64,000 nucleotides of DNA from Bacteroidales bacterium (GCA_028282785.1 JANQHE010000009.1:46690-110689), one strand, 5' to 3'; shown: positions 34,714-44,290, counted from the first letter of the stretch. Notes: generated from the sequence alone by a model not told the origin. Translations and numbers: made by a program.

Positions 34714-36036
34714 TTATTTATTAAAAAGCTTAAAAATATCATTTCCATTCGCGTATAATAATAGTGCCAATAAAATGATCATACCGGCAACCTGTGCATA
34801 TTCCAAAAACTTATCGCTTGGTTTGCGCCCGGTAACCATTTCATATAAAAGGAACATAACATGTCCGCCGTCCAAAGCCGGAATAGGAAGAACATTCATG
34901 ATAGCAAGTATTATTGATAAAAATGCTGTTAAGTGCCAAAATGCCTGCCAATCCCATGTCGGTGGAAATATTTTACCAATAGTAATAAAACCTCCCAATG
35001 ATTTATATGCTCCGGTTTCTGGCTTAAATATTAATTTAAGCTGTTTTGTATATTCAATAAATTTTTCTATACCTAGATTAATCCCGGCAGGTATAGAAGC
35101 CATAGCTGAATATTCTATTCTCTCTAACTCGAAAAACCTAGGAAGATATCCATCGGCATAAACTCCAAGTAAGCCATCTTCAGAAACATTTACATTAAAA
35201 ACCAAAGTATCAGAATCACGCAAAATTGTTATAGGTGTTAACTTATTTTTATAATTTGATAATGAATCTCTAAACTGGTCAAAAAACTCTAATGAATATC
35301 CATTTAGTCCTATAAGCTTGTCATCTAATTTTAATCCTGCCTTTTCTGCTGGTGAATTTTCTCCAAATGCTGCAATATAAAATGGATATCTCACATCAAT
35401 TAATCTATTTTCATCCAATACCTGAGAAATTAAAGATTCAGGAATTGAAATGTTAATTAATTCTCCATTCCTATCCACTTGTATCGTTTTAGACTGATTT
35501 AATACGATATCAGGAACAATTTTATGAAAATCTACTACTTCCTGATTATCTATAGAAACAATTTTATCTCCATTTCTTAAACCTATTTCATAAGCTATGG
35601 AGTCTACAGTAATTCCATACTCAACATTTTTATTCGGTAAATACTGTGAACCCCAAACGTAAAGTACGGCTGAGTAAATTATCAATGCAGTAACAAAATT
35701 TACCATTACACCCCCAAGCATAATTAATAGTCGTTGCCATGATTTTTTTGAACGAAATTCGTATGGTTGAGGAGGTTTTTTCATCTGTTCCTTATCCATT
35801 GACTCATCAATCATTCCTGATATTTTCACATACCCTCCTAAAGGTAACCATCCCATACCATATTCGGTTTCACCTTTTTTTACTTTAAATAATGAAAACC
35901 AGGGATTAAAAAACAGATAGAATTTTTCTACCCTGGTTTTAAATATTTTAGCAAACATAAAATGTCCAAATTCGTGTAAAACCACCAAAATGGATATGCT
36001 AAGTAAAAATTGCGCTATCTTAACTAATATTGTCAT
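34714..36036 (-). CDS. rseP: RIP metalloprotease RseP
   Basis: A site-2-type intramembrane zinc protease of 440 residues. The zinc motif HEFGH (His21, His25) is in the first membrane segment, followed by a PDZ region with two PDZ-like units and the C-terminal 'IPALDGGHVMFLLYEM', which carries the third ligand Asp. RseP cleaves anti-sigma factors or signal-peptide remnants. It follows dxr after 6 nt, a common arrangement in Bacteroidota and elsewhere. Confidence 0.95.
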   Translation of the reverse strand: MTILVKIAQFLLSISILVVLHEFGHFMFAKIFKTRVEKFYLFFNPWFSLFKVKKGETEYGMGWLPLGGYVKISGMIDESMDKEQMKKPPQPYEFRSKKSWQRLLIMLGGVMVNFVTALIIYSAVLYVWGSQYLPNKNVEYGITVDSIAYEIGLRNGDKIVSIDNQEVVDFHKIVPDIVLNQSKTIQVDRNGELINISIPESLISQVLDENRLIDVRYPFYIAAFGENSPAEKAGLKLDDKLIGLNGYSLEFFDQFRDSLSNYKNKLTPITILRDSDTLVFNVNVSEDGLLGVYADGYLPRFFELERIEYSAMASIPAGINLGIEKFIEYTKQLKLIFKPETGAYKSLGGFITIGKIFPPTWDWQAFWHLTAFLSIILAIMNVLPIPALDGGHVMFLLYEMVTGRKPSDKFLEYAQVAGMIILLALLLYANGNDIFKLFNK

Positions 36037-36042
36037 TTACCT

Positions 36043-37197
36043 CTATTTTTTAATTAATGTTTTTGAAAATTCTCTTGTTTCTTTATCTGTATTTATTAAA
36101 TCATCCAGTTCAGGATGTTTTATATAATTAATTTTTTGCATACTTTGTTCAATGATTTGAGTCATTTCACAAAATCCAATTTTATCATTTAAAAATGCTT
36201 CAACAGCAATTTCGTTAGCAGCATTCAGAATACAAGGCATATTACCGCATTTATCCATAGCCTCAAAGGCTAATGCCAGGTTTCTAAAATTTGTCAGGTC
36301 CGGTTTTTCGAAATTTAATTCCGGATAATCCCAAAAACTAAACCTGGGAAATTCGGTTTTAACTCTATTCGGGAATCCTAATGCATATAAAATCGGAAGT
36401 TTCATATCAGGCAATCCCATTTGTGCCTTGATTGATCCGTCTTCGAACTGAACAGCCGAATGAATTATCGATTGTGGGTGAACCACAACTTCTATTTGTG
36501 TAGGAGTCAAACCGAATAGCCACCTTGCTTCAATCGCTTCCAAGCCTTTATTCATCATAGTGGCAGAATCAATCGTTATCTTAGCGCCCATATCCCAGTT
36601 TGGATGCTTTAATGCATTTTCTTTTGTTGCTGTTTTAAGGAATTCCAGGTCCTTTCCCCTGAACGGCCCACCAGATGCCGTTAAATATATTTTTTCAATT
36701 ACATTTTGACCCTCTCCGACAAGGCATTGAAAAATTGCCGAATGCTCAGAATCTACAGGATAAATACTTACTTTATGATGAAATGCCAGTTTCTGAATAA
36801 TTTCTCCGGCTACTACCAGTGTCTCCTTATTTGCCAGAGCAATGGTTTTACCTGATTTTATAGCTTTTATAGTTGGCAATAATCCCGAATATCCTACCAT
36901 CGCAGTTAAAACAACATCAATGGTATCCATTTCAACAATCTGTGCAATAGCATCATTCCCGGCATACACTTTAACAGGCAGATCCTCTAGTTGATCTATT
37001 AATTCATTGTATCTTGATTCATTTGCAATAACAACCGTATTTGGATTAAACTCCTTAACCTGTTTTGAAAGTAAGTTAATATTATTACAGGCGGTTAAAA
37101 CCTCCACCTCAAAATGATCAGGATTCTCTCTAATTACTTCTAATGCTTGTGTTCCGATCGAACCGGTAGATCCTAATATTGCAACTCTTTTTTTCAT
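36043..37197 (-). CDS. dxr: 1-deoxy-D-xylulose 5-phosphate reductoisomerase
   Basis: Dxr makes MEP, the first committed step of non-mevalonate isoprenoid synthesis, using NADPH and a divalent metal. The 384-residue product has the nucleotide motif GSTGSIG, the metal/substrate motifs 'YPVDSEHSAIFQ' and 'KITIDSATMMNKGLE', and 'HPQSIIHS'. Length is normal. It lies between the M23 peptidase and rseP genes, which are all on the minus strand with short gaps. Confidence 0.96.
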   Translation of the reverse strand: MKKRVAILGSTGSIGTQALEVIRENPDHFEVEVLTACNNINLLSKQVKEFNPNTVVIANESRYNELIDQLEDLPVKVYAGNDAIAQIVEMDTIDVVLTAMVGYSGLLPTIKAIKSGKTIALANKETLVVAGEIIQKLAFHHKVSIYPVDSEHSAIFQCLVGEGQNVIEKIYLTASGGPFRGKDLEFLKTATKENALKHPNWDMGAKITIDSATMMNKGLEAIEARWLFGLTPTQIEVVVHPQSIIHSAVQFEDGSIKAQMGLPDMKLPILYALGFPNRVKTEFPRFSFWDYPELNFEKPDLTNFRNLALAFEAMDKCGNMPCILNAANEIAVEAFLNDKIGFCEMTQIIEQSMQKINYIKHPELDDLINTDKETREFSKTLIKK

Positions 37198-37229
37198 TTA
37201 AAATTTTTACTCTCCTCCTCCAAATTTAA

Positions 37230-38096
37230 CTAGAATGCTACGTAATCTTCCGGGTCTATGGGAGTTCCATTGTGCCATAATTCAAAGTGAAGATGTGGAC
37301 CGCTTGTTAATTCACCTGAGTTTCCGATAATTGCAATTGCATCACCAGCCTTAACATGGTTTCCAACTTTTTTAAGTAATTCCGAATTATGTTTGTATAC
37401 TGAAATTAAATCATTATTGTGTTGTATTTGTATAACATATCCTGTTTCGAGAGTCCAGTTTGCAATAATTATGGTTCCATCCAAAGTCGCGCTTACTACT
37501 TTATTTGAAGCGGTAACGATATCTGTTCCAAAATGATTTTCATTTGGATTAAAGGAATTTGTTACCAGACCTTTAACCGGTGGATAAAAATGAATGCTTG
37601 AAAAATCTGTTTTATTAGTTGTACCGGTTAAAATAGATAAATTAAATAACTCCTCTTCTTCAATTTGTTGTCTTAATAAAGAATCATGCTCAGATTTATC
37701 AAAACTAATTTCTTCGTAACTAATTGTTGTATCTTGCTCGTTTTCATAACTTAGAGGAGTACCTCCTCTAATTATGGAATTAATACTTTCAAAATAACGA
37801 TCACGAATTTCCAGTTCGTGTTCCAATGAGTCCAATTTATAAACATTAGATATAATATTACGTCGCATGTTGCCATCCGGGTAACCAGGGATAAATTCGC
37901 GTATTGGAGTAAAAGCAATTAAAACTATAATGGCTATGGTAAAAAGTAATACACTGGTTCCTAAAATAGAAAAAACATTTAATCTTGATAAACGTAAAAA
38001 CCATACCTCTTCGAATGTATCATCATTATAAATACTAAGGCGGTATTTATGTTTTAATTTATTTACTATGCGCTTCTTTTTTTCTTTAATCATCAA
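37230..38096 (-). CDS. M23 family peptidoglycan endopeptidase
   Basis: A 288-residue single-pass membrane protein: a charged N-terminus, one membrane segment at about residues 38-60, a coiled-coil-like spacer, and a C-terminal M23 domain. The domain has His and Asp zinc ligands in 'NHFGTDIV' (the usual HxGxD) and 'GPHLHFELW'. It likely cuts peptide crosslinks in the cell wall. It is upstream of dxr by 32 nt and is transcribed away from the tRNA gene. Confidence 0.92.
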   Translation of the reverse strand: MMIKEKKKRIVNKLKHKYRLSIYNDDTFEEVWFLRLSRLNVFSILGTSVLLFTIAIIVLIAFTPIREFIPGYPDGNMRRNIISNVYKLDSLEHELEIRDRYFESINSIIRGGTPLSYENEQDTTISYEEISFDKSEHDSLLRQQIEEEELFNLSILTGTTNKTDFSSIHFYPPVKGLVTNSFNPNENHFGTDIVTASNKVVSATLDGTIIIANWTLETGYVIQIQHNNDLISVYKHNSELLKKVGNHVKAGDAIAIIGNSGELTSGPHLHFELWHNGTPIDPEDYVAF

Positions 38097-38302
38097 TAAT
38101 TTAATTTGATTACAAAGATAAAAGATTTAATAATCAAAATCGTTTATTTAAGCGTACTAAAATAGATTAAACAAACGAATTATGCGAACTGATTTTAATA
38201 TTTATGGTGCTATGATAACATTATTTAACAATTCAAAGTTAATTAGATAACTAAAATATTTAAGGTAATGATAACTTATTGTTAAGAATAATGCATAAAA
38301 AT

Positions 38303-38333
38303 TTTGTTTTCTATATATCATTGGTTACATTTG
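38303..38333 (+). promoter_or_regulatory. Promoter of the initiator tRNA gene
   Basis: TTG at 38304-38306 and TACATTTG at 38326-38333 with a 19-nt spacer is a complete match to the Bacteroidota TTG-N19-TAnnTTTG promoter. The first tRNA base lies 37 nt downstream. Confidence 0.8.
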
Positions 38334-38369
38334 CATCCGCAATTAAGAAATAACGTATTTAAAATATAT

Positions 38370-38442
<73 letters not shown>

Positions 38443-38448
38443 CTACAA

Positions 38449-38478
38449 GCCCGAGAAATGAATTCTCGGGCTTTTTTT
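38449..38478 (+). terminator. Terminator of the tRNA-fMet gene
   Basis: A perfect 9-bp stem GCCCGAGAA / TTCTCGGGC with a 5-nt loop and seven T residues, 7 nt after the tRNA. Confidence 0.9.
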
Positions 38479-38919
38479 ATTGCATTACAAGATTCTATTC
38501 AGGTAATAGTTCATTTCATTATTAACAATTTACAATAATTAGTCGTTCAATATTATTTAAGTTAAATAATTATTTTCTAATTTTAAACAATAAACACCTA
38601 CCAGGACTATTGCGAATACGAAAGGGAGAGTAAAAAAGTATTGTAATGGTTCAGAACAACAAATTGTTATTAACTCAATTCTTGATATCTTTTTTCAAGA
38701 ATTTGACTGTATGTAATATACGGTTTAAATTCTATTTTGTCATAAAACCTGTAATAAGCTTTTTGACCATCAAATTAAATAATAATTCAAAAAACTTGCA
38801 TTTACATACCATTATGGGAGCTAAACTGTATCTATTAACCGTGTTTATTATTAACAACAAGTTATATGCAAGCTGAAACTCTGAAAAATCATTATATTTA
38901 ATAATTAAAAAGAATAATA
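38479..38919. other. 441-bp stretch without a supported gene
   Basis: No convincing coding frame: the open frames on both strands lack family features and a good start. There is an 8-bp hairpin, ATTCTTGA / TCAAGAAT, at 38678-38702 with a T-rich loop. The sequence just before 38920 is very A/T-rich and probably holds the promoter of the two-gene islet, but I see no full consensus. Confidence 0.5.
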
Positions 38920-39267
38920 ATGAAAGATGAATCAACCGGAAAATTCTCAGTTCATTTAAGTTTTGAAGAAATACGATTGCCTCCGTTTGAAGATATTTTG
39001 ATACTTGGTAAAAAATGCCCTCAAGGGAAAATTGGAGTATATAAGTCTTTTGAACTTTTGGTTCCGAACGAATTTGAAGCATTTGAAATTGAAGATGAAA
39101 TTGTTGAAGCTATTTTTGTAAATAAAAAGATTTTAAAAAAACTTGACAAAGACAAAATAATTACAATTTTACGTGAAAAGGTTTTCCCATATATTTCTGA
39201 ATCTGAGATTTTGAAAGTAGATCTTAAATTAAGAATTTTTTACGATTTTGTTGAAGGAGAATTCTGA
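38920..39267 (+). CDS. Hypothetical protein of the tRNA islet
   Basis: A 115-residue protein with no signal peptide and no domain I recognise; it is soluble, acidic and Lys-rich (for example 'FSVHLSFEEIRLPPFEDILI' and 'VNKKILKKLDKDKIITILRE'). Its TGA stop overlaps the ATG of the CBS-kinase gene by one base (TGATG), so the two are translationally coupled and probably work together. It may be a partner or modulator of that kinase. Confidence 0.7.
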   Translation: MKDESTGKFSVHLSFEEIRLPPFEDILILGKKCPQGKIGVYKSFELLVPNEFEAFEIEDEIVEAIFVNKKILKKLDKDKIITILREKVFPYISESEILKVDLKLRIFYDFVEGEF

Positions 39268-40352
39268 TGGTTTTAAAAAATTATGTATCCAATACTTATC
39301 CAACTGTTGAACCATTTGAAGGAATTAATTCAGTTGAAAATTTGCTGTTAGAAAATCAATATTTAGTAGTTATCGAGAATAATAACTATCAGGGCATTTT
39401 AACAATATCTGACATAATCAAACGCCCACATAAAATTGTAATTGATTGTGTTACAAAAAAAGAAAGTATAAAAATAGATGATACGATAGCTTCTGCACTT
39501 GAAAAATTTTATTCAAGTCAATCTTCTGTCCTGCCTGTAATGAATGACAGCAATTTTATTGGAGTAATTGAAAAGGATCAGATTTTAACAGCGTTAGAAA
39601 CAAAGGTTAATAAACTGTACGATAAATCATTGATATCCGAGAAAGCAAAGATATATTTCTTAAATAATCTATTTCATGAAATCAGGACTCCTTTAAATGG
39701 GATACTTGGGTTTTTAGACATTATTGCACAATTAGATACTGATGATTCTTCGATTAAAAAAGAATCCTTCTCCAAATCTATAAGAAAATCTGCCGACCAT
39801 TTTTTAATGATAATGAGCGACTTGGTAGAGTTGTCTTTTTTCCATGCAGGCGAAGAATTAAGGATAAAAAAAAGCAAAGTAGACATAGTTGAAATTTTTA
39901 CCGAACTGAAAGGTTTTTTCAATGAATTATTATTGTTTCAAAACAGAAAGACAACAGTAATTTATTTAAATTCAGATTCTTCTTGTTATATACATACAGA
40001 CGGAAAGAAACTCAAACATATTTTATATCATTTAATTAATAATGCGATAAAATTTTCTGAGGACAACAAAATAACTTTTGGATTCGAGTTAAAACCTAAA
40101 GAGAATAATATTAGCTTTTTTGTAAAAAATAAGGATTCTAATATTGGTCAAAAAGATGTTCTAAAAATGTTCGATATTTTTGAAAAACAAGAAAATATTG
40201 GGAAAGAATTAAACTATGGGTTAGGCATCGGATTGCCATTAGTTAAAAACCTGATTGATTTATTAGGTGGTCGAATTAAAGTTGAAACGGAAAACAAAGA
40301 AATTTCTTTTTTTGTCAATATACCAATTGAGCAGGAAACCGTCAGCATATAA
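39267..40352 (+). CDS. CBS-domain histidine kinase
   Basis: A 361-residue soluble kinase with no membrane segment. Residues 1-115 form a CBS-pair-like region ('QYLVVIENNNYQGILTISDI' and 'SVLPVMNDSNFIGVIEKDQI'), which normally binds adenine nucleotides. The HisKA domain has phospho-acceptor His137 in 'NNLFHEIRTPLNGILGFLDI'. The ATPase domain has an N-box 'LYHLINNAIKFS' and a terminal 'YGLGIGLPLVKNLIDLLGG', while the first G-box is degenerate (KDSNIG in place of DTGxG). It could sense energy state inside the cell. No receiver gene is adjacent. Confidence 0.85.
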   Translation: MVLKNYVSNTYPTVEPFEGINSVENLLLENQYLVVIENNNYQGILTISDIIKRPHKIVIDCVTKKESIKIDDTIASALEKFYSSQSSVLPVMNDSNFIGVIEKDQILTALETKVNKLYDKSLISEKAKIYFLNNLFHEIRTPLNGILGFLDIIAQLDTDDSSIKKESFSKSIRKSADHFLMIMSDLVELSFFHAGEELRIKKSKVDIVEIFTELKGFFNELLLFQNRKTTVIYLNSDSSCYIHTDGKKLKHILYHLINNAIKFSEDNKITFGFELKPKENNISFFVKNKDSNIGQKDVLKMFDIFEKQENIGKELNYGLGIGLPLVKNLIDLLGGRIKVETENKEISFFVNIPIEQETVSI

Positions 40353-40362
40353 GAATGAAATA

Positions 40363-40497
40363 AGTTGGGCTCATAACCCAAAAGTCACAGGCTTCAAAAA
40401 CCGGAAGTCACAAATTTCGTAAGTTTTCGAGAGATCTCGTGTTTTTACGAAATTCAAAGAATTTCTAAAACACGGTATTTGAGTCCTGTCCCCGCTA
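40363..40497 (+). pseudogene. Broken tRNA-fMet gene with an 86-nt insertion
   Basis: The anticodon arm (GTTGGGCTCATAACCCAAA at 40364-40382), the variable region and the 5' T-stem strand ACAGG (40387-40391) are present. Then 86 nt intervene, and TTTGAGT, CCTGT and CCCCGCTA (40478-40497) complete the T arm and the acceptor 3' strand. The insertion lies exactly between the T stem and T loop. The acceptor 5' strand and D arm are absent upstream. The T stem differs from that of the intact gene at 38370, so this is not a recent copy of it. Confidence 0.8.
40392..40477 (+). repeat. Structured 86-nt insertion within the broken tRNA
   Basis: Contains at least three nested symmetries: GAGATCTC core in cgaGAGATCTCg (about 40428-40439), outer TTTCGTAA / TTACGAAA (about 40415-40453), and GAAATTC-aaa-GAATTTC (about 40449-40465). 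The sequence would fold strongly as RNA. Origin unknown. Confidence 0.55.
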
Positions 40498-40505
40498 CTC
40501 CAAGA

Positions 40506-40535
40506 AAGTCAGAAACAATGTTTCAGGCCTTTTAC
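40506..40535 (+). terminator. Terminator remnant of the broken tRNA
   Basis: GTCAGAAAC-aat-GTTTCAGGC followed by CTTTTA forms a 9-bp stem with one mismatch about 10 nt after the tRNA 3' end. It matches the placement of the intact tRNA's terminator, so this was once a separate tRNA transcription unit. Confidence 0.5.
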
Positions 40536-40634
40536 TTTGCATATGGTTGAAAACTAGTTAATAAGTAAGTTCCTTTAAAATTGACAAAGGGGTATGTCCA
40601 TTCATATCTTGTATAAACTAATAAATCAGTTTCG

Positions 40635-41054
40635 ATGGAAAATAACTTATTTACCAAAGTTTATGATTTCTTTAATCATATGATTCATCCTTCCGATATA
40701 AAACTCTCAAAAGCGGAAAAAATTAAAAGATGCCCTGTCACAGGCCTGGATATTTCCATGCAACCTAAACACACTAAGTTTATAAGTACTTCAGGAATAA
40801 AATGGTACTATAAAAATGAAAGGGAAATTTATCATCAATTTTTAGGTATCAGATTAACTGATAGCTCCAGGAATAAAGATGTTAACACCCGGTTTCAGTT
40901 AATTGCTCACAGCATTCGAAATGCGGAAAGTAATCCCCGGAATAATGCCAGAAGATCTATTCAAAAACTTTTAAGTGATAAGAGTAGCCTGTTTAATAAC
41001 TTTCAGCTAATTGACAAAAAAAAGCTTCGGGAAGCCGGAATAGACCAAGCCTAG
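40635..41054 (+). CDS. Hypothetical protein with CPVTG motif
   Basis: A 139-residue soluble basic protein with 'RCPVTGLDISMQPKHTKFIS' and 'GIKWYYKNEREIYHQFL' as striking segments, and a C-terminal charged helix ('NARRSIQKLLSDKSSLFNNF'). I do not recognise the family. The single Cys and basic composition are compatible with nucleic-acid binding, but nothing proves it. It is followed by a strong bidirectional hairpin. Confidence 0.65.
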   Translation: MENNLFTKVYDFFNHMIHPSDIKLSKAEKIKRCPVTGLDISMQPKHTKFISTSGIKWYYKNEREIYHQFLGIRLTDSSRNKDVNTRFQLIAHSIRNAESNPRNNARRSIQKLLSDKSSLFNNFQLIDKKKLREAGIDQA

Positions 41055-41106
41055 AATCAATGATTATTTTTTTATAGGCCACTGAAAATTAATTACGTTA
41101 GAATAA

Positions 41107-41140
41107 AAAACACCTAAAACGAGAAGGTTTTAGGTGTTTT
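41107..41140. terminator. Bidirectional terminator hairpin
   Basis: A perfect 14-bp stem, AAAACACCTAAAAC and its complement, with a GAGAAG loop. A-rich and T-rich flanks let it end both the CPVTG gene (plus) and the protease gene (minus). Confidence 0.85.
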
Positions 41141-41156
41141 ATCTTATATATAGGAC

Positions 41157-42635
41157 TTATTTTATCGTGATATTTAGTTTCTTTAATGCAAGGTTTATAG
41201 GTATTGCAAATGCTATTCCTTCCGTGCCTAACCCGACCAACTTCTGGCTTATTATTCCAACAACTAAACCCTTATTATTTATTAAAGGCCCTCCGCTATT
41301 ACCCGGGCTCACACTTACATCGGTTTGAATATATTCAATCCCATTTTCGTTAGTTCTTTTGCCACTTATTATTCCTTTGGTAACAGTATTAGAAAGGTCT
41401 GTAGAACTTGGAGTACCTATTGCAATTACTTCATCTCCCAACTCGCCTTGAGTTTCTGACAAACTTAATGGTTTAAACCCGCTTCCCATGACTTTTAATA
41501 ATGCTAAGTCAAATTCCTCACTATAATTCAATACCTCGACAGGTAATTCAAAGCCCATTTGAAATAAAACTTTGATACCAGTATTATTTTCTATTACATG
41601 GTAATTAGTTAAGATATATCCCTCTTTAGAAACTAAAAATCCGCTACCGTGCCCTTTACTACCTTTAATAGTAACTACTGAAGGATTTACTGACTTTATC
41701 ATATTACTATATGACTCGTAAGTCTGCTCTTCTAACTTATCAATAGAATATAGTTTCATTACATTTTCTTTAAAAGATATTTCCGCACCTGATTCCACAT
41801 CTTTTATCGCTTCTATCACCTCTGGATTTCGTAGTGTGCCAGCAAAATTTTCACTGAAAGCCATATTTATTCCTTTTACCAAGTCTCCTGTTTCCTTTAC
41901 CATAAAACTTTCTTCATGTGTGGTAACTTTTATTAAAAAATTATTAGTGTTATTATCATAGAATTGCCATTCTACTTTCATTTTTACAGATTGGTCATAT
42001 ATCCTGTTAGGGAAATATGCATTATACCTGCCTCCTATTTTTAAATCCTTAACAATAGCCCCTATTGAAATATCAGCTTCTTCCAGCTCCTCTGTACTAT
42101 TTGTATTTTCAAACAAATTTTCTTCTTTTTCATCGTCTACAAGTCCCTTGAAACCAGAAAATATTAATTCAGCATGAATCCCTTTTTTGAAAATATCAAC
42201 TTTGCCTTCCTCAAATCCTATATCGTTCCAATATACGTTGCTTCCTGGAGAGGTAAATACTTTTTCGTCTGGAGAGATATCATATTTTATTCTTGCTAAT
42301 TCAAAAGTATGGTCGCTCTCTTCATCTAATTTAAATTTTTCTTTTTGCATTGCCCAAAAAATCTTTGTAGAACTATTTTCAGGCTTTTTATCATAAATAA
42401 ATACTTTATCCTCAAATCCATCTTTACTAAGTTTTAAAGTATAGGTAGGAGTTTCTTCATTAAATTTTACTTTTAACCCATATCTTGCCCCATCCCCAAT
42501 TGTTCCATGCATTTCATCATTAACAAAAACTTTTATTCCGCCTTCCTTTGTATAAAATATAAATTCATGCTTTTGAGCAAATGTTTGTGTTATAAATATT
42601 AATACAAATACTAGGTTTAATAATACTGGTTTCAT
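41157..42635 (-). CDS. Trypsin-like serine protease with N-terminal PEGA-like region
   Basis: The ATG complementary to 42633-42635 is preferred to an in-frame GTG two codons upstream. The 492-residue protein has a signal peptide ending near 'ITQTFAQ', a PEGA-like segment ('GGIKVFVNDEMHGTIGDG', 'YTLKLSKDGFEDKVF'), an unknown middle part, and a C-terminal S1C domain with the triad in 'LTNYHVIENN' (His), 'EFDLALLKVMG' (Asp) and 'SVSPGNSGGPLIN' (Ser). No PDZ domain follows, unlike DegP. It probably acts in the periplasm. Confidence 0.88.
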   Translation of the reverse strand: MKPVLLNLVFVLIFITQTFAQKHEFIFYTKEGGIKVFVNDEMHGTIGDGARYGLKVKFNEETPTYTLKLSKDGFEDKVFIYDKKPENSSTKIFWAMQKEKFKLDEESDHTFELARIKYDISPDEKVFTSPGSNVYWNDIGFEEGKVDIFKKGIHAELIFSGFKGLVDDEKEENLFENTNSTEELEEADISIGAIVKDLKIGGRYNAYFPNRIYDQSVKMKVEWQFYDNNTNNFLIKVTTHEESFMVKETGDLVKGINMAFSENFAGTLRNPEVIEAIKDVESGAEISFKENVMKLYSIDKLEEQTYESYSNMIKSVNPSVVTIKGSKGHGSGFLVSKEGYILTNYHVIENNTGIKVLFQMGFELPVEVLNYSEEFDLALLKVMGSGFKPLSLSETQGELGDEVIAIGTPSSTDLSNTVTKGIISGKRTNENGIEYIQTDVSVSPGNSGGPLINNKGLVVGIISQKLVGLGTEGIAFAIPINLALKKLNITIK

Positions 42636-42792
42636 AATCACATATTTTTTTAGATAATTGCAAGTATACTAAAAACTTTAAGAAATTGTGAATAATTAAA
42701 CGGTACATTTAAAACTTCGTAAGAATCTAATTTGGGCACTATTGTTTCCTAAAAAAACAATTGTTTGTACTTTTACCAAAACACTTTAGAAA

Positions 42793-43707
42793 ATGCAATA
42801 CAATAAATTATTAGAGGAAATATTCCGGGAAATAAAACCAATTATTGGTCAGGGTAAAGTAGCAGATTATATTCCCGCACTTGCAAATGTTGATCCCCGG
42901 AAATTTGGAATGTCGATTTCAACGGTAAAAGGAATCAATTTTTCAACCGGAGATGTTGATGAGAAATTTTCGATTCAAAGTATTTCAAAAGTATTTACTT
43001 TAACTCTTGCTTTCTCAAAACTTGGAGAAGAAATTTGGTCACGGGTTGGCAGAGAACCTTCAGGTAATGCATTTAATTCCCTGATACAACTGGAATACGA
43101 GCAAGGCATTCCGCGTAATCCTTTTATAAATGCCGGAGCAATTGTTATTACCGATATCTTAATTAGTTTATTGGATGATCCCTATACCGAATTATTAGAT
43201 TATATTCGTTTACTTAGCGGTTCAAAAAATATTCGTTACGATGAAAAAGTAGCACAATCGGAACGCGAAAATGGATTTACGAATGCTGCATTGGTAAACT
43301 TTCTAAAAAGTCATGATAACATTAAAAATGATGTTGAAAAAGTTTTGGATGTATATTTTCACCATTGCTCTATCACTATGACAACAAATGAATTGTCGAA
43401 ATCATTTCTTTATTTAAGTAATCACGGATCAATTCCCAATTCCGATCACAGAGTACTAACAAAAAGTCAGGCTAAAAGAATAAATGCACTAATGCTAACT
43501 TGCGGAACATATGATGAGGCCGGTGATTTTGCTTATCTTGTTGGAATGCCCGGAAAGAGTGGTGTTGGCGGAGGAATTGCAGCCATTATTCCGAATGAAT
43601 TAAGCGTTGCTGTTTGGAGTCCGACATTAAATAAAAAAGGTAACTCTCTGGCTGGAACGAAGGCTTTGGAACTACTTACAACTAAAACAGGCTTGTCAAT
43701 TTTTTAA
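42793..43707 (+). CDS. glsA: Glutaminase
   Basis: A beta-lactamase-fold glutaminase that hydrolyses glutamine to glutamate and ammonia. The 304-residue product has the nucleophile in '[12 protein letters not shown]' (Ser63-x-x-Lys66) and the family motifs '[10 protein letters not shown]', '[10 protein letters not shown]' and '[10 protein letters not shown]'. The length is normal. A Crp/Fnr regulator gene follows 8 nt later, suggesting co-transcription. Confidence 0.95.
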   Translation: MQYNKLLEEIFREIKPIIGQGKVADYIPALANVDPRKFGMSISTVKGINFSTGDVDEKFSIQSISKVFTLTLAFSKLGEEIWSRVGREPSGNAFNSLIQLEYEQGIPRNPFINAGAIVITDILISLLDDPYTELLDYIRLLSGSKNIRYDEKVAQSERENGFTNAALVNFLKSHDNIKNDVEKVLDVYFHHCSITMTTNELSKSFLYLSNHGSIPNSDHRVLTKSQAKRINALMLTCGTYDEAGDFAYLVGMPGKSGVGGGIAAIIPNELSVAVWSPTLNKKGNSLAGTKALELLTTKTGLSIF

Positions 43708-43715
43708 TTTTAGTA

Positions 43716-44276
43716 ATGCAACAACTACTGAACTTTATAAACCAATATACTCACCTGGAAAAAGATACAATCAATGCCCTGGAAAAAAGGGTTGAATTTG
43801 AATCTTTCAAAAAAAATGAGCTGATCTTAAAGCAAGGAATCATTGCAAATAAAGTATGGTTTATAGTCAAAGGTCTGGTACGAAAGTTTTATTACCACGA
43901 AGGTAAAGAAGTTACTACCTGGATACATGCAGAAAACGAGATGTGTACTTCTATGCATAGCTACTTCCAAAAAAAACCTTCTGAGGAAAATATTCAAGCA
44001 ATAGAAGATACGGAATTAATAAGTCTTTCTTATGAAAAAAGCCTTGAATTAAATATTTATCCTGAGTTTAATACATTTAGCCAGGAATTACTTACAAAAC
44101 AATTTGCTTGCATCGATGAATTTTCCAAGAAGTTTAGTTTAATGAATGCTTCTGAAAAATATCAGGCTTTATCGGAAATTGCACCGGAAATAATAAAAAG
44201 AGCCAAATTAGGATATATCGCATCCATAATGGGAATTTCTCAAGAAACCTTAAGTCGTATCAGGGCAAAAAAATAA
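43716..44276 (+). CDS. Crp/Fnr family transcriptional regulator
   Basis: A 186-residue regulator with an N-terminal cNMP-binding-type barrel ('KQGIIANKVWFIVKGLVRKF' with 'HEGKEVTTWIHAENEMC') and a short C-terminal helix-turn-helix ('LGYIASIMGISQETLSRIR'). There is no Cys cluster, so it is not an oxygen-sensing FNR. It is a small Bacteroidota-type form. FNR-like boxes lie just downstream at 44291, 44773 and 44801, in front of the next two genes. Confidence 0.9.
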   Translation: MQQLLNFINQYTHLEKDTINALEKRVEFESFKKNELILKQGIIANKVWFIVKGLVRKFYYHEGKEVTTWIHAENEMCTSMHSYFQKKPSEENIQAIEDTELISLSYEKSLELNIYPEFNTFSQELLTKQFACIDEFSKKFSLMNASEKYQALSEIAPEIIKRAKLGYIASIMGISQETLSRIRAKK

Positions 44277-44290
44277 AGTCGTTTCATTTT

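Noticed and set aside
38646..38876. Open frame of 76 codons between the tRNA and the islet genes
   Set aside because: It has no domain, no good start context, and overlaps equally long frames on the other strand; the composition is that of AT-rich non-coding DNA.
40363..40497. Possible tmRNA or split/permuted tRNA gene
   Set aside because: There is no tag-peptide frame, the anticodon arm is a normal Met CAT arm, and the 5' acceptor and D arm are not found within the insert or directly upstream; a broken tRNA fits better.
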